Translations under genes and position numbers: made by a program
Shown: positions 1 to 11,470 of the stretch, piece by piece
How positions within the stretch are numbered: position 1 is the first letter of the stretch
How the letters are laid out: each line of letters begins with the position of its first letter
Origin: Pyricularia pennisetigena
Lineage: Eukaryota > Ascomycota > Sordariomycetes > Magnaporthales > Pyriculariaceae
Direction of reading: 5' to 3'
DNA: 64,000 bases
Assembly (NCBI RefSeq): GCF_004337985.1
Contig: NW_021940918.1
Span: forward strand, 2,356,001-2,420,000
Notes under the pieces: generated by a model
The model's input: the letters and a program-made list of their open reading frames with translations, nothing else
The model's database searches: none
What the model was told of the DNA's origin: nothing

Positions 1-2
1 CG

Positions 3-951
3 TTATCAAACGCCACTGCACCTTATTCGCCGGCAAGATCCGATTACACTCCTCGTTTCGCCAGGGACACCGCAGCAAGTAGGATAGCCCGAGAGACATC
101 TCTCGCTCAACGAGCACCATCAAACGGACCCTTGGCTCCCCTTACAAGCCAACGCGTTGCTCAGCTTACGACACGGAACAATTTCAACAATGCACACTCA
201 CAAGCGACGGTTCGCTCAAAGAAGACGGCCAAGAGGCCACCCCAGTTGAAACCCTTCCTGATTTCTAACCTCACCACTACGCGAGAAACAAAGAGTAAGC
301 TACATTCTACCCTTTTTTTTCGCTGGAATAGCGGGCTATGATTACGAGAAAAAACGGCTGACGGAAGTCGCACCCATAGCTGTCAAAGGAATGGTATACA
401 ACCCTGAAACGTATCGCTGGGAGGGCAATGACAATGCACTTGGGGCCTTTGATGCCCCCGCATCTTCGCCCTCGACGGCATCGATTCCTAACTTCACGAG
501 GGAACGAGAAAATGCAACACCACGCCCAGCGCTCATCACACCCATTGGCGCGACAAAGGGTGTCCAGGTCGTCGGTGGCATGGTTTTCGACCCTCAAAAC
601 ATGTGCTGGCTCAAAGTAGGATCGCACACCACCGCGGGTAGTGAAGCTGATCCAATGGACGGTTTCAACGCCCTCGACGACGAGGATGACGTGTTCAAAG
701 ATATCCCCGATTTGGAGGACACGTCGGCTAAAGCACACGATGGCGCAAACGTCGGTGGTCGCATGAGCGACATCAAGGACGATTGGATGGTCGGCGAAGA
801 GTTTGATGTCGGGCCGGAGTTTGTCCGTCGGCAACGGGAAGAAGAGGCCAAGTGGAAAAAGAAGTGCGAGCAATGGCTCAGCCCTCAGCCGCGCGATCGT
901 GAAGCTTGGCGTTGGACCATCAGAGAGATCGTCCTTGGCATTCAACAATAA
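3..951 (+). CDS. byr4: Byr4/Bfa1-like cytokinesis regulator, 3' part
   Basis: Only the C-terminal part lies in the window; the frame is open from base 3. I read exons 3-294 and 380-951. The intron has donor GTAAGC at 295, branch motif GCTGACG near 356-362 and acceptor CATAG at 375-379, and it restores one continuous frame. The downstream exon carries the paired motifs MVYNPETYRWEGN and GGMVFDPQNMCWLK followed by an acidic FKDIPDLED stretch, which I recognise as the conserved C-terminal region of fungal Byr4/Bfa1. In yeasts this protein forms the two-component GAP with Cdc16/Bub2 that restrains the Spg1/Tem1 GTPase at the spindle pole body and so controls septation. The protein ends in EIVLGIQQ. 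Family assignment is fairly sure; the exact intron is inferred. Confidence 0.8.
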
Positions 952-2128
952 GGTGTCTCGGTCTGCCAATTGCTGCCAATATACAACAAGAACGCCTGCA
1001 CCGTCTATCTACCGACATTGGACGACTCATCATATGAAACACTCGCTCATTACTTTTCTTTACATATATCTGACTCCAACGGGCGTCTCTTTATCGCATA
1101 CACCAATCTAATCCGCAAGGAGCTCAAGGCATCTTGTATAACTAGAAACGACATGACGACACGGACACGACACCATTCACAATGTATCATTCATGATACA
1201 AGCATATACAGTATCTTCATACAGATTCTTTTCCTTTGTTGTTGAGGGGGGAACATGGCGCGCCACGGCTGGCTTTCAATCGCAGTCGGAAGACCAAGTG
1301 GCTCTCTCTGTAGGTGGTTTCATTGTTAGCTTGGTGGCCGGTCCCTCACACTTATTGCTACCACATATTTGCTATTTGCAAATTCTCTTCCTGTTTCCTT
1401 TGTCTCCATTTTCTTTCTTCTCCGTTGCGTTGGTTTCAAACCGGAAACGTACTTTTTTTTCTTTTCTTTTTAACTGGATGATCATGGGACGCTTTACGAC
1501 TTTGGGATTATTTAGTTTTTCTTTTGATTTTCCAGTCAAAAGATTTCAAGGAGTTCTCAAGGATGGCCGGGCATAAAAATGGTGAAAAGAAGCCAGAGGG
1601 AGGAAGATTTTCGGGCTTGTGTGCCCTCTGCTTCATTCTCATACAGTATAGGGCAATACTAGAAGTGTACAATATCAAAACTCTAGGCGGTGATGAAGCT
1701 GATCTTTTTATACAGTTGTGTCTTTGTTTTCCCTGTCTATCCGTAATTTGATTGTGCTGTAATTAAATTTGCATGCAGTCAACGGTAGCTTTCCTGAGGA
1801 GAAGTGCTGCTACTATGGATATGGAGCTGCTCAAGTCAATCGAAGTTGTAGTGGGGCGGCGAATCGCTGTGACGACGTTGACAACCGCTGCGATTGCGGG
1901 GCATCCAACGTCGCCTGAATATGGACAGTGCAGCTAGAGCTAAATCGACTTGCCGCATGTTGCTCGTGAGCTTCAACGTCCTCGCATAGAATTGAGCCAT
2001 AAAGCCATCCATTTCATAGCAAGCCGCACCGCTCTTCTTCTCGGCCGTCAGCTAAGAATTGCATTGCTCAGAATCGAGACACAGGGCACGAGAGAAACAG
2101 GACTTTATTTTTTTTTCTTTTGCACAAA
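952..2128. other. Intergenic, byr4 3' side to GET5-like promoter
   Basis: No supported gene. The segment is T-rich in its middle (about 1380-1560) and ends in a pyrimidine tract at 2104-2120 directly before the next start codon. It holds the byr4 3' UTR and the promoter of the next gene. Confidence 0.6.
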
Positions 2129-2907
2129 ATGGCCAACGAGGTCGTCTTTGCACGGCAGTTCCTGTCGCAGCTCGATGCGCTGCCCACCAAGCTATCACCG
2201 GACCATGTGGAGGATCCAAGATCATACCCAGCCAGGGCCGCCGTATGTACAGAACTTTTTTTTTCTTTTCATCTAACCTGCGATTTGTCCTGTCGGCTGG
2301 AAAGAACCAAAGCTAACCCCTCCCCTCGCTCTCTAAACAGTACATCCTCCCGAGGCCGCCCAAGGCCATGAGCAAGCCGCAGGGCCGGGCCGCGGCGCCG
2401 GGCTCAGATCGCAGCGTGGCCGTGTCGCTGCGGTCGCTGCGCAACCCGCCGCTCGACATCAAGCTCGCGCCGCAGCCCGTATCGACGACGTCGGTGCAGG
2501 ACGTCAAGGCCGCCGCCGCCGAGCAGGCGGGCCTCCCCGCCGACAAGATGAAGCTGCTGTTCAAGAAGAAGCCCGTGGCGGACAGCAAGACGCTCGCGGA
2601 GCTTTTGGAAGGCAGCGGCGACGGCGACACGGCCGTCGTCGAGTTCACTGTCATGGTGCTCGGCGGCGCCGTCCCCAGTCGGCCGGCGGCTGGTGCCGAG
2701 GCTGGAGACGTGCAGATGAAGGATGTGGCGGCGGCCGCGGCGCCGGCTTCGACGTCCACGGCTCAAGGGGTCAGCGGCGTCGACGTGCTCAAGACTGACG
2801 ACTTTTGGACGGACCTCAATGGCTTCCTGCTGCAGAGGGTGAGGGATGAGAAGGTAGCGGATGAGGTGTCTGGCTTGTTCCGAAAAGCTTGGGAAAACAA
2901 GTCATGA
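2129..2907 (+). CDS. GET5: Get5/Mdy2-like ubiquitin-fold protein
   Basis: Exons 2129-2242 and 2341-2907 give 226 residues. The intron starts GTATGT, ends AAACAG, and is phase 0. The N-terminal segment (FARQFLSQLDALPTKLSPDH) resembles the Get4-binding region of fungal Get5. Residues about 60-130 look like a ubiquitin-like fold (SVQDVKAAAAEQAGLPADKM, then LLFKKKPVADSKTLAELL). After an Ala-rich linker, the last 40 residues (DDFWTDLNGFLLQRV...) match the helical C-terminal dimerisation segment of Get5. The family links Get4 and Sgt2 in handing tail-anchored membrane proteins to Get3. The body of the gene is very GC-rich compared with its flanks. An unrelated ubiquitin-like adaptor is the main alternative. 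Confidence 0.72.
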
Positions 2908-3528
2908 TATGATACGATATAAGGGATTGGGTTTTGGGGGCGTGAGCTTTTTGTACTGGTTGATCAGCCCAACTAAAGCATGCAAGCGTGAACATCAACT
3001 CTCTTCTTTTTTTTATCCCAAAAAACTAATAAAGACGACATGACTTTGATGAACAAACAAATCAAATAGCTGCGGAACCTTTAAAGCTCTCCTGTCAAAT
3101 GCGCCCAATAACTACCCTGAAGTCCCCAAGTCCGCAAGCACATGTGTCCAAGGCAAAAGTTGACGGGACACGTTGTAAATCACCGCCTCCATCGTCAGGC
3201 TGACACGGCACCAAGGCCGGGCACACATCATCAAAGACGCCTCCTTTTCGCATTTATTGAATATATGTCTGGAAACTGATGTCATCAGAGAATAGCTTGG
3301 GTGTCGTAGACTGCAAAAAAGAGCAAGACAAGAACAAGAAAAGTAAACCTTCGCACGCGACGTAGACTCGGCTTGAATTTATAGATGAGCACGCCTAAAC
3401 CTATCCCAGCTGTACGACGCACTCTCTACCCTAGCATCTTTTGTTCGTCTACAAAACATCCCTCTCGAACTCTTCTCTCTACTAAAAGCGCGGCGAAGGA
3501 ATACAAAACCCCCAGGGCATATCCACGC
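2908..3528. other. Convergent 3' intergenic region
   Basis: Lies between the 3' ends of the GET5-like gene (+) and cofilin (-). No open frame or RNA gene is supported; it should contain both 3' UTRs and polyadenylation sites. Confidence 0.6.
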
Positions 3529-4787
3529 TTAAGCCAGGCCCTTGCTGACGGCCTTCAGGACAGAGTCGTATTCGATGTCGTCGGCGTCGTTGGCTTGCAG
3601 TTCGTGAGCGATGCCGTTTAGAGAGCGCTTTAGGGCGTCCTTGGATGCGGCGTAGATCATCTTGGGCTGTTTTTGTTAAAATAGAAAATCTCAGCAGGTG
3701 GTTCCAGGGGAGACTATGAAGGACACGTATTCTGTCAAAGGGCAGTGTAGGGGGTGGGGATATAGGACAGACCTTGACACCAGCGTCATCAGGAGACCAG
3801 GCAATAAATGTGATCTTGTTCCTACATCAGGTGAATTGGCAATCGTCAGTATGGTGGCCCGGGCATCTCAATATTATCCTTTTAAAGGCTTGCATACCGT
3901 TCACCCTCACCCGAAGCCAGGGTGTAATGGAAGTCGTAGACGGCGTAACGGGGGCCCTTGCCAACAGCACCCTGTAGTATCATTCGTTTAGTTAGAAACC
4001 GTGCTGTGATCATGGCTCATACAAGTTGCCGCCACGATGGACATGGCATGAAAAGAAGAGGCCGGCTTACGCTTGGCGACTTGACGGTAGCTTCGACGAG
4101 CTTTTTGCGGAAATTCTCATAGTCGGAATCGCCCGAGGCCTCCTCAACCACAATCTCCTTGTTGTTGTCTGAGAGCTTGAAGATGATGTACTTGATGTTC
4201 TTGCCAAGCTTGAGTTCGTTGTACTTCGTCACGCATTCCTGCGAGACGGTGGCTCTATCTCGATGCGAGCGCGAAGCAAGTAGGCACGCGAATGATGGTT
4301 AGTCTTGAGGTGTTTTCTTGGATAAGGCGGGCGTTCTGAAGTTGGGCCGCAAAAAGCTATGGTGATTATCGGCCCGTCCCTCGTACGACTGCGCCGCCCC
4401 TGCTTTTTTTTTGCCCATCATACAACGGCGTCGTTTCGTCTCGCGCTGCATGGCTACTACCCCGCGATGTAGACATCGATTTCGCTGTCCGAGCGTCTGC
4501 TGAAGCCTCGTGCACGGCAGTGAGGGGCAGGCTAGAAGTATGACAACTCGCAGGAAAACGGAGGGGCGCACGATCGCAGTCGATGGAGCCAGGCCGGTAG
4601 GTGTGATGCATCGCAATTTCACATGGAAAGACAGAACGTTACTAACCCGGATTGAGACTAGAATAAAGAATTGTCAGTCTTGTCGCGATGGGGGGCCATT
4701 GATGTACAGTATGGGGAATGGGAGTAGGTCGACGAGTGCATTTTGCAGCTGCGCGCGGCCGAGAAGCCCAGGGGGAAAGCTCACCAT
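3529..4787 (-). CDS. cof1: Cofilin (ADF/cofilin actin-depolymerising factor)
   Basis: Six exons on the minus strand: 4785-4787 (ATG alone), 4647-4657 (11 nt), 4071-4254, 3898-3971, 3773-3821 and 3529-3666. Together they give 459 nt and 152 residues, the normal cofilin length. The first residues read MSQSGATVSQEC, the Ser-rich start typical of fungal cofilin. Further on are KYIIFKLSDNNKEIVVEE, GPRYAVYDFHYTLASGEGE, ITFIAWSPDDAG and the actin-binding helix KMIYAASKDALKRSLNG; the end is KAVSKGLA. All introns are GT-AG. The intron after ATG has donor GTGAGC and a CTGAC branch motif, and the next has donor GTTAGT. Cofilin severs and depolymerises F-actin in the cytoplasm. The frame closes only if the microexon is used, which supports the model. 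Confidence 0.93.
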
Positions 4788-5763
4788 GTTTGCTTTGCGC
4801 GGTTTTTGGCGGGGAAACCAAGAGTGGCTTTTGAAGGAGGATTCAAATAGACCGTGGGACAGAAATCGCAGTAAAGGGGGGGCTGTTGTCGCGATTTAAA
4901 AGTCCGTCTTGGATGTCAGCGCAAACAAGGACACGAAGCAAAAAGACAGGACAAAGGAGGATACAGCTCTCTGTCTCTCTCACTCTGTTTCGTACTTTTT
5001 ATTGGAGTATTTTGCTTAGAGGAGAAATGGGGGGGTCGAAGGAATTTGGCGGCGGCGACGGTGAGCTCTTGTGAGCCGGTGCCTGCTATCTGCCCCGCCT
5101 TGCTGGGGCGGGTCAGCCTTCCCCGTCTGGCAAGTGCAATAACCCCCGACCGCACCGCAAACCGTAGAACAGGGGAAGTACCTGAGTGGGATTGAAGACT
5201 GCGCCAACAACCGTGACGTACGTACCTGGAGTTGTTTTCAGTACCTGTTGCCTTACGGTAGATCAATCGGCAAGGATTCACGAAAGTTCAGGCTAGATGT
5301 TGTAAAAGAGATTTCAGACTTGGACTACGTATTCAAGCTGCTTGTCTCTTCTTTTTCCGTTTCTGCGACTAGGATTATGTGTTTACCTAGTGAGATGATG
5401 GATGGAAATCGGGTGCCTAAGAACTGTCTGCACACTTCCAACCTGCGTTGCCTTTTGCCCCAAGTAACTTCGGGTGACGTGCCATGTCAAGTCTGAACGA
5501 AAGCGTCTTTGCCGGTGGGGTGTGGGGCACAGAATTGATCGGGCAACGCAACGTCGCGAGATGAGCTGCCCTGTTTGGCTGAAATTACAAGCTCCATCCA
5601 GTTGTTTCTAACTCGAGGTGCTCCCGGGGAGGGTACAGTCCACTGAACAAAACTATTCGCCAAGGGTACCTATCATACAAGAAATTTGCTACGACTGACA
5701 AAATCAGGCAGGCAGCCGATTCGAAAACATAAGCAGCAGGTCAAGGATAGTAGCTATTCTAGT

Positions 5764-5811
<48 letters not shown>

Positions 5812-6376
5812 GGTGCCTGCTGAGGAATTCGCAATTCCCCTCGAGCAGATTCTTGACAAAACACGCGTCTCTACACGTTACATCAACACTGCACGACACG
5901 CCATCACAATCGGAAGTTACCTGCGTGCCAAGATGCGTCACACAACATACGCACTCACTACCAGCCGAAGGCCGTAAAAAAATTAACAAACAAGGTAGGT
6001 ATCTTCTTTTTATCTACAACCCTGGCTCAACCCAAGGAACCAGACTATTGTACAGTTGCTTTCTGGGAGATCCCCAGAAGCCTCTTCAGGCAACTAATTA
6101 ACAGTTTATATGGGAGGGAATTTGTATGAGGAAAAATTTCGGGGAGGGGAGATGAATGGGGATGAGCGAGATCAGCTTCGTAGAACCTCTTCGCAGGCAT
6201 GACAAGAGAAATGCAAAACTCATAACACCGATTTTTGGAGACCCTCCCATATACATGCCCTTCACGTACCCAGTGAAAACCGAGTGCGCGTGGTATTGTT
6301 ACAAAAAAACACACGGCTGGTCGCTATTCGTCCCAGCCTACCAACAACTCTCTTCAGCAGCAGGCGGCGGCAGCTC
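4788..6376. other. Intergenic, cofilin promoter and HSP60 3' flank
   Basis: No gene supported. The part next to 4788 is the cofilin promoter/5' UTR. Positions 5767-5809 are an uninterrupted poly(A) run. The stretch just before 6377 is the HSP60 3' UTR. Confidence 0.55.
5767..5809. repeat. Poly(A) homopolymer, 43 bases
   Basis: Forty-three consecutive A residues between a CTAGTAGC flank and TAGGTGCC. It lies between genes, with no direct repeats or transposon remnants beside it, so it looks like a mononucleotide microsatellite rather than a retroposon tail. Confidence 0.9.
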
Positions 6377-7505
6377 TTACATCATGCCACCCATACCGCC
6401 CATGCCACCCATGCCTCCCATACCACCCATGCCGCCACCAGGGCCCTTCTCCTCAGGAGCCTCAACGATGGCAACCTCGGTGGTACCGAGCAGCGAAGCG
6501 ACACCGCTGGCGTCAAGGAGACCGGTGCGGACGACCTTGAGCGGGTCGACGATACCGGCGTCGATCATGTCGACGTACTCGCCCTTGGCGGCATCGTAAC
6601 CCTTGCGGAAGTCAGAGCCGAACTCGTCCATGAGCTTGCCAACAATGACGGAGCCCTCAAGACCGGCGTTCTCGACGATTGTCCTGGCAGGGCGGGTGAT
6701 GGCGTTCTTGATGATGCTAACACCGAGCTGCTGGTCAAAGTTGGCCGACTTGACGTCGCCAAGGGCCTGGCTGGCAGCCTTGAGCAGAGCGGTACCACCA
6801 CCGGGCAGGATGCCCTCCTCAACGGCGGCACGGGTGGCGTTGAGGGCATCAACGAAGCGGTCCTTCTTCTCACCGACCTCAACCTCGGAAGCGCCGCCGA
6901 CCTTGATGACGGCAACACCACCCGAGAGCTTGGCCAGACGCTCCTGAAGCTTCTCCTTCTCGTACTCCGAGGTGGTGGGGTCGGCCATGACGCCACGGAT
7001 CTGCTCGCACCTCTGGGTAATCATATCCTTGCTGCCCTCGCCATTCAGGATAATGGTGTCCTCCTTGGTGATGGTGATGGATCCGGTGGAGCCTAGCATG
7101 TCGATGGTAGCCTTCTCCAGCTTGACATCAAGCTCATCGGTGAAGACGGTACCGTTGGTAAGAACGGCAATGTCGCCAAGGATCGACTTGCGGTTATCAC
7201 CGAAGCCGGGAGCCTTGACAGCAGCGACCTGGAGCTGGCCGCGGAGCTTGTTCAGAATGCAGACAGCCAGAGCCTCGCCCTCGATGTCCTCAGCGATGAT
7301 GACAAGCGGCCTGCGGGTCTGGGTCGAGATCTCGAGAGCGGGGATGATGTCCTGGACAGCCGAGATCTTCTTCTCTGAGAGAAGGATCAAGGGCTTCTCG
7401 AATTCAACCTTCTGGGCCTTGGCGTCGGTGATGAAGTAGGGCGACACGAAGCCGCGGTCGAACCTCATACCCTCGGTAACCTCAAGCTCATCAATTAGGG
7501 TCTTG

Positions 7506-7537
<32 letters not shown>

Positions 7538-8307
7538 AACCTTCTCCATGGCGTTAGCGATCATCTTGCCGACGTGCACGTCACCGTTGGCCGAGATGGT
7601 GGCGACCTGGGCAACCTCCTCGGCGCTGGTGATATCGCGCTTCTGCTTGTGCAGGAAGTCGATAACGGCGTCGACGGCAGCCTGGATACCGCGGCGCAGA
7701 TCCATGGGGTTGCAGCCAGCAGCAACGTTCTTGACGGTCTCGGAAAAGATGGCACGGGCGAGGACGGTGGCCGAGGTGGTACCGTCACCGGCGACCTCGT
7801 TGGTCTTGGACGCGACGTCCTGGAGGAGCTTGGCACCGAGGTTCTCGAACTTATCCTTGAGCGTGATAGCCTTTGCGACGGTCACACCATCTAGAGAGAG
7901 TAGTTGTTAGCTTGCCATGCCTCGCAACAGGAGCTAGAATTTTAGGGGCCCTTCTCCGTACCCTTTGTGATCTTGGGCGAGCCATAGCTAGACTCGATGA
8001 GGACATTGCGGCCCTTGGGACCCAGCGTCGTTGAGACGGCCTTGGCCAAAGTGTCAACACCAGCCAGGAGAGCGGCGCGTCCCTCGACACCAAACTTGAG
8101 CTCCTGCCAGCCGAAATAATGTTAGAACCTCAAAACCTTGAACCAGGCGCAAAAGTTGCTCGGCCAGAGAGCTCCAAAGCTGGTGCAGCTTACCTTGTGC
8201 GCAAAGCGAAGCTGCTGCGACAGACCAGCGCCGGGCCTGAACTTTGCGGCGGCGGCCGAGGACCTCAGGGCCGAAGTCCTAGTCCTGCTGCTAACTGCGC
8301 GGTGCAT
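6377..8307 (-). CDS. HSP60: Mitochondrial chaperonin Hsp60
   Basis: Three exons on the minus strand: 8194-8307, 7962-8103 and 6377-7890, giving 589 residues, normal for the family. Exon 1 encodes an Arg/Ser/Ala-rich mitochondrial presequence ending near LRFAHK. Mature Hsp60 follows: [49 protein letters not shown], the ATP-site motif [28 protein letters not shown] and PGGGTALL. The C-terminus is the flexible (GGM)n tail. The split codon at the second intron restores Asp in [10 protein letters not shown], which fixes that junction. Hsp60 forms the matrix folding chamber with Hsp10. Codon use is strongly biased to C-ending codons, as expected for high expression. A heat-shock-like element lies upstream at 8533-8552. 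Confidence 0.96.
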
Positions 8308-10002
8308 GATGTGTGTATGTGTGTATTAAGATCGGGAGAAAGAAAAAAAAAAAGGGAGATTAAAACTCAAGTTTCAACAGTAAGTGTACAAAAGGAGAGT
8401 CGTGCAGTGATTCAAAGTCGAACCTCGGTATGGGATTTCGCTATTGGGTATAAAAAAACACGGGTTGAGGATGGAAAAGATGAGGAGAGGAAAGGGAAGA
8501 AAAAAAATAGAGGTCGAAAAATTGCTTGTACCAGAAGCTTCTCCAATTGAACTCGGCGATGCGGCGCCCGTGCTGAAGTGGTCCCCCAAAAAAAAATTGT
8601 ACCCCATTCGGCTAGCGCCATGTTCTCCGAGGTTCTGTGGGGCTGGCTAGCGCTTCTTCGTGTCAATGGCAATTTTCTGATCACGTAAGCAATTCAACCT
8701 CATTCCCAAATTCAGGGGCAAAGTGGTCGTCGTGGACTTGAGCCGGGACCACAAGCGTTAATGTCATCCTCTTTGGTTCTCGTTATGCAAAGCTTGCCAT
8801 TCTAGCTGAATCACACTTTCTCTTGTTAACAGGATCACTGGCATGCTTGTCGCTGCTAAAAAAAAGAGAAAGCACTAGACATAGAGAGCCAAAGCAGATA
8901 AGCATCGACAGGTACTCAGTGATACTCAGCCGCGCGCAGTGAACACTCACACAGTCAGTTGTTCATGATATTCAGACAGTTTGAATCAACCAGAGTCAAT
9001 TCATAGTGGCTACGGGATCTGAAGGATCAGGGTCTATTTAGGCATCGCAAGATGACTTGCCCTGAAACCATCAATCCATTCCACCTCAGCGCCAGAATTT
9101 ACCATTCCCTCCTAATAGTACAAATACAGAATTAATATGCGATTGGGTATCGAAATGTCATCAATCGTAACCTCATAACTCATACAAGTTTGTATGTGGT
9201 TGCCCCGAATGGGCTGATCTCCTCTAGTCTAATCCCGAGCCTTGATGACGATGGCCGAGTTAGATGTAAGGTGTAGGAAAGATAAAACAAGTTTCTCGGC
9301 ATGCCGTCTCGAAAAAAAAAGAGAAGAAAATAATGATGCTAGACAACTCCTCAAAAATGCGCAATTTTCAACTTCTTTGGGGACTTGAGGGTAGAAAATA
9401 ACGGATGCGAAACTTGAGTAAGAAGAAAAAGCCTGGGAGAGACAGTGGAAGGAGAAGGCAAATACTCAAAAGAAGATTGCAAGACAACGCGGGTCAGGTA
9501 AGGGGCAAAAGAGAAAATAAGACTCAAGAAAAGAGGCTCCATCCAATCATGGCATAGCCAGGTCTGCTGGCAGCTTGCTAAGGCATTTCACCAGCATTTG
9601 GTATTGCTGGCTTGGGTTCCCATTCCCTGGGAGCTCGCAGATAGTTGCATGCCAAGCGCTGCCATCAAGCCATCTGTTCCTCGAGCAGCATGTGGAGCTC
9701 TGGTAAATGCGTTGTTGCCAGGCAAAAGCATGTCGTGCGGAAGATGGACGACGAAGTCAGGGTTGATGTCGGATGGAAATTCACAAAAAATTAAGAAGAA
9801 AACAAAAAGAACAAAAAGGTGCGGACGGTAAAAGAATGAAAACGGTGTAGCGTCCAGTGAGCAATTGGTTCTTATCAAGCTCGATGGTGTCGCATCTCCG
9901 TGTGAGAGCTCTGCGATGGCTTTATGATCATAAGAGGAAGTTTGTGCATCCTTCAGAAGCCATTATTCTTGTGTTGTTGTACCGACGGAGAAGAGGGGCC
10001 CA
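8308..10002. other. Intergenic, HSP60 promoter and downstream flank of next gene
   Basis: No gene supported. It contains the HSP60 promoter (see the site at 8533-8552). From about 8700 to 9560 I see only AT-balanced unique sequence with short A runs. Open frames at 9588-9878 (-) and 9598-9831 (+) have no recognisable protein features. Confidence 0.5.
8533..8552. promoter_or_regulatory. Candidate heat shock element upstream of HSP60
   Basis: AGAAGCTTCT, two inverted nGAAn units, is followed after a five-base spacer by TGAAC, giving a gapped three-unit heat shock element. It sits about 225-245 bases upstream of the HSP60 start codon. Hsf1 binding is inferred from the motif and from the known heat regulation of HSP60 genes. 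Confidence 0.5.
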
Positions 10003-11470
10003 TCAATTCTCGTCGCTGGCATTAACTCTGTCCTTGATATTGACAACGTCATCGTCATCTTCATCGTCTTCATCTTCTTCTTCTTCTTCATCGTCGTCGC
10101 CAAAGTCAACAGTTAGGCCTTCATACCCCTCATACGGAAGCGGCTGGCTAAACTCTGGGGAGATGACTGTCTCCGAAAGACGCTGTGATGAATTGTGTGA
10201 GTAGAGGTTTATAATTAGATCATAGGAAAGAGACAGAAACTTACTCTGCTTGCCTCTTCGTTATACTCCGGATCGACCACACCTCTAATCCTGTCTGCAT
10301 ATCCGTCCTCTTGCTCTGTCAAGTGGTTCTCCATGTGCTCTTGCTCACCGATTCCCAAGGGAACTTCGATATTTTTGAGATGTTCTGAAAGCTCATGAGG
10401 CACTTCCTCCTGAGCGGCAGCAAGATACCCGTCACCATCCTCGATGTCATCTAGTTCGCTGTCCGGACCGTTGTTGGCAATGGCCAATGCCGCGCGCGCA
10501 GCGGCTTTGCGGCGCGGGACTGCCTGTGTTATCGGATTGTAGTCGGCATCCATAGGCAGATGTGCCGGATCGACTTCAGCAATCTCGCGCTTGATGCGCT
10601 TGGATGGCGATGACAGCGTCCTGGCGGCTGAACGCTTCCCATTCTTGTTCTTGGACTTGGCAGGCGAGGAGACAGACTGATTGTTGATAACATCTACAGC
10701 ATCTGGGATGTTGAAATGGCGATCATCTAGCTTCTCGTCAAAGCGAACTGCGCGTGTCTCAAATGCCTCGTTTCCGGTTTTGAAGCACACTTTGGCGTCT
10801 TGATCCTTGCGCACGTAGCCGCGGATCCAGGGATCTACTTGAGCCCTTGATCCCGGTTTCTGCATAGGCGGTGGTACCAAGTGACCCTCCACGATGAGCT
10901 GACTGCGGAGGCGTCCTAGATGCTGGACAACTGCGCCTCCTGTTGAGCCTGGGTGCAGGCGATGGGCGATGGCATCCCAAGGCAGCTCGATCTTATGTCT
11001 ACTGCACTCGTATTGTAGGTGCATCATAACCTTCTCAATCATTCGAGGACCTGTGACATGCTCTCTGGTCAGCCTGCCCCATCCTTGGCTCACTTTTGTG
11101 CTTCCACGTCAAGGTGGTCATATAACCTACGTCCCCACATGATCAAGCTGCGACCCTCATTGCGTCCATTGGCAGACTTCTGAGCTCCATGAGGAGGTAT
11201 TGGAGTGTAATTCCATTTTTCATATTCTTGCTCCTGCTGTGGCAGCTCGGGTGACGGCGAACTGCTCAAAGGCGGAGAGTCAAGCACTTGACGGGTACGG
11301 GCGGTTTCTTTCTTGCCCTTCTTTGGAGTTGTAGGCACACGTGGTGCGGCGGCTGATGATACGGATGCCTTGACACCTTGGGCCTGGCTGTTCAAGAAGT
11401 CATCGGAAGTAACCTTGCTCTGTTTGGGACGTCGGCGGCTCATTTCGGGTGTCTTCTTGCTGGTGCCCAT
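10003..11470 (-). CDS. Conserved-looking nuclear protein with SANT-like helical module
   Basis: Exons 11131-11470, 10245-11050 and 10003-10182 (minus) give 441 residues; the introns have donors GTAGGT and GTAAGT and acceptors CACAG. I do not recognise a named family. The N-terminus is basic and Ser/Pro-rich. Residues about 112-170 form a predicted helical block (MIEKVMMHLQYECSRHKIEL, then PWDAIAHRLHPGSTGGAVVQ, HLGRLRSQL). Its pattern of a W plus hydrophobic spacing recalls a SANT/Myb-like or H1-like helical fold. A bipartite basic signal (SPSKRIKRE) and a very acidic C-terminus (GDDDEEEEEDEDDEDDDD) follow. A chromatin-associated role is an inference from composition only. The start at MGTSKKTPEM was chosen because upstream in-frame sequence reads as a leader; a second Met lies nine codons later. 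Confidence 0.72.

Noticed and set aside
5767..5809. Poly(A) tail of a retroposed element
   Set aside because: No target-site duplication, no coding remnant and no second copy of the flanking sequence in the window.
6284..7096. 270-codon open frame on the plus strand
   Set aside because: Exactly antisense to the HSP60 coding exon, whose codon bias creates long antisense frames; no independent protein features.
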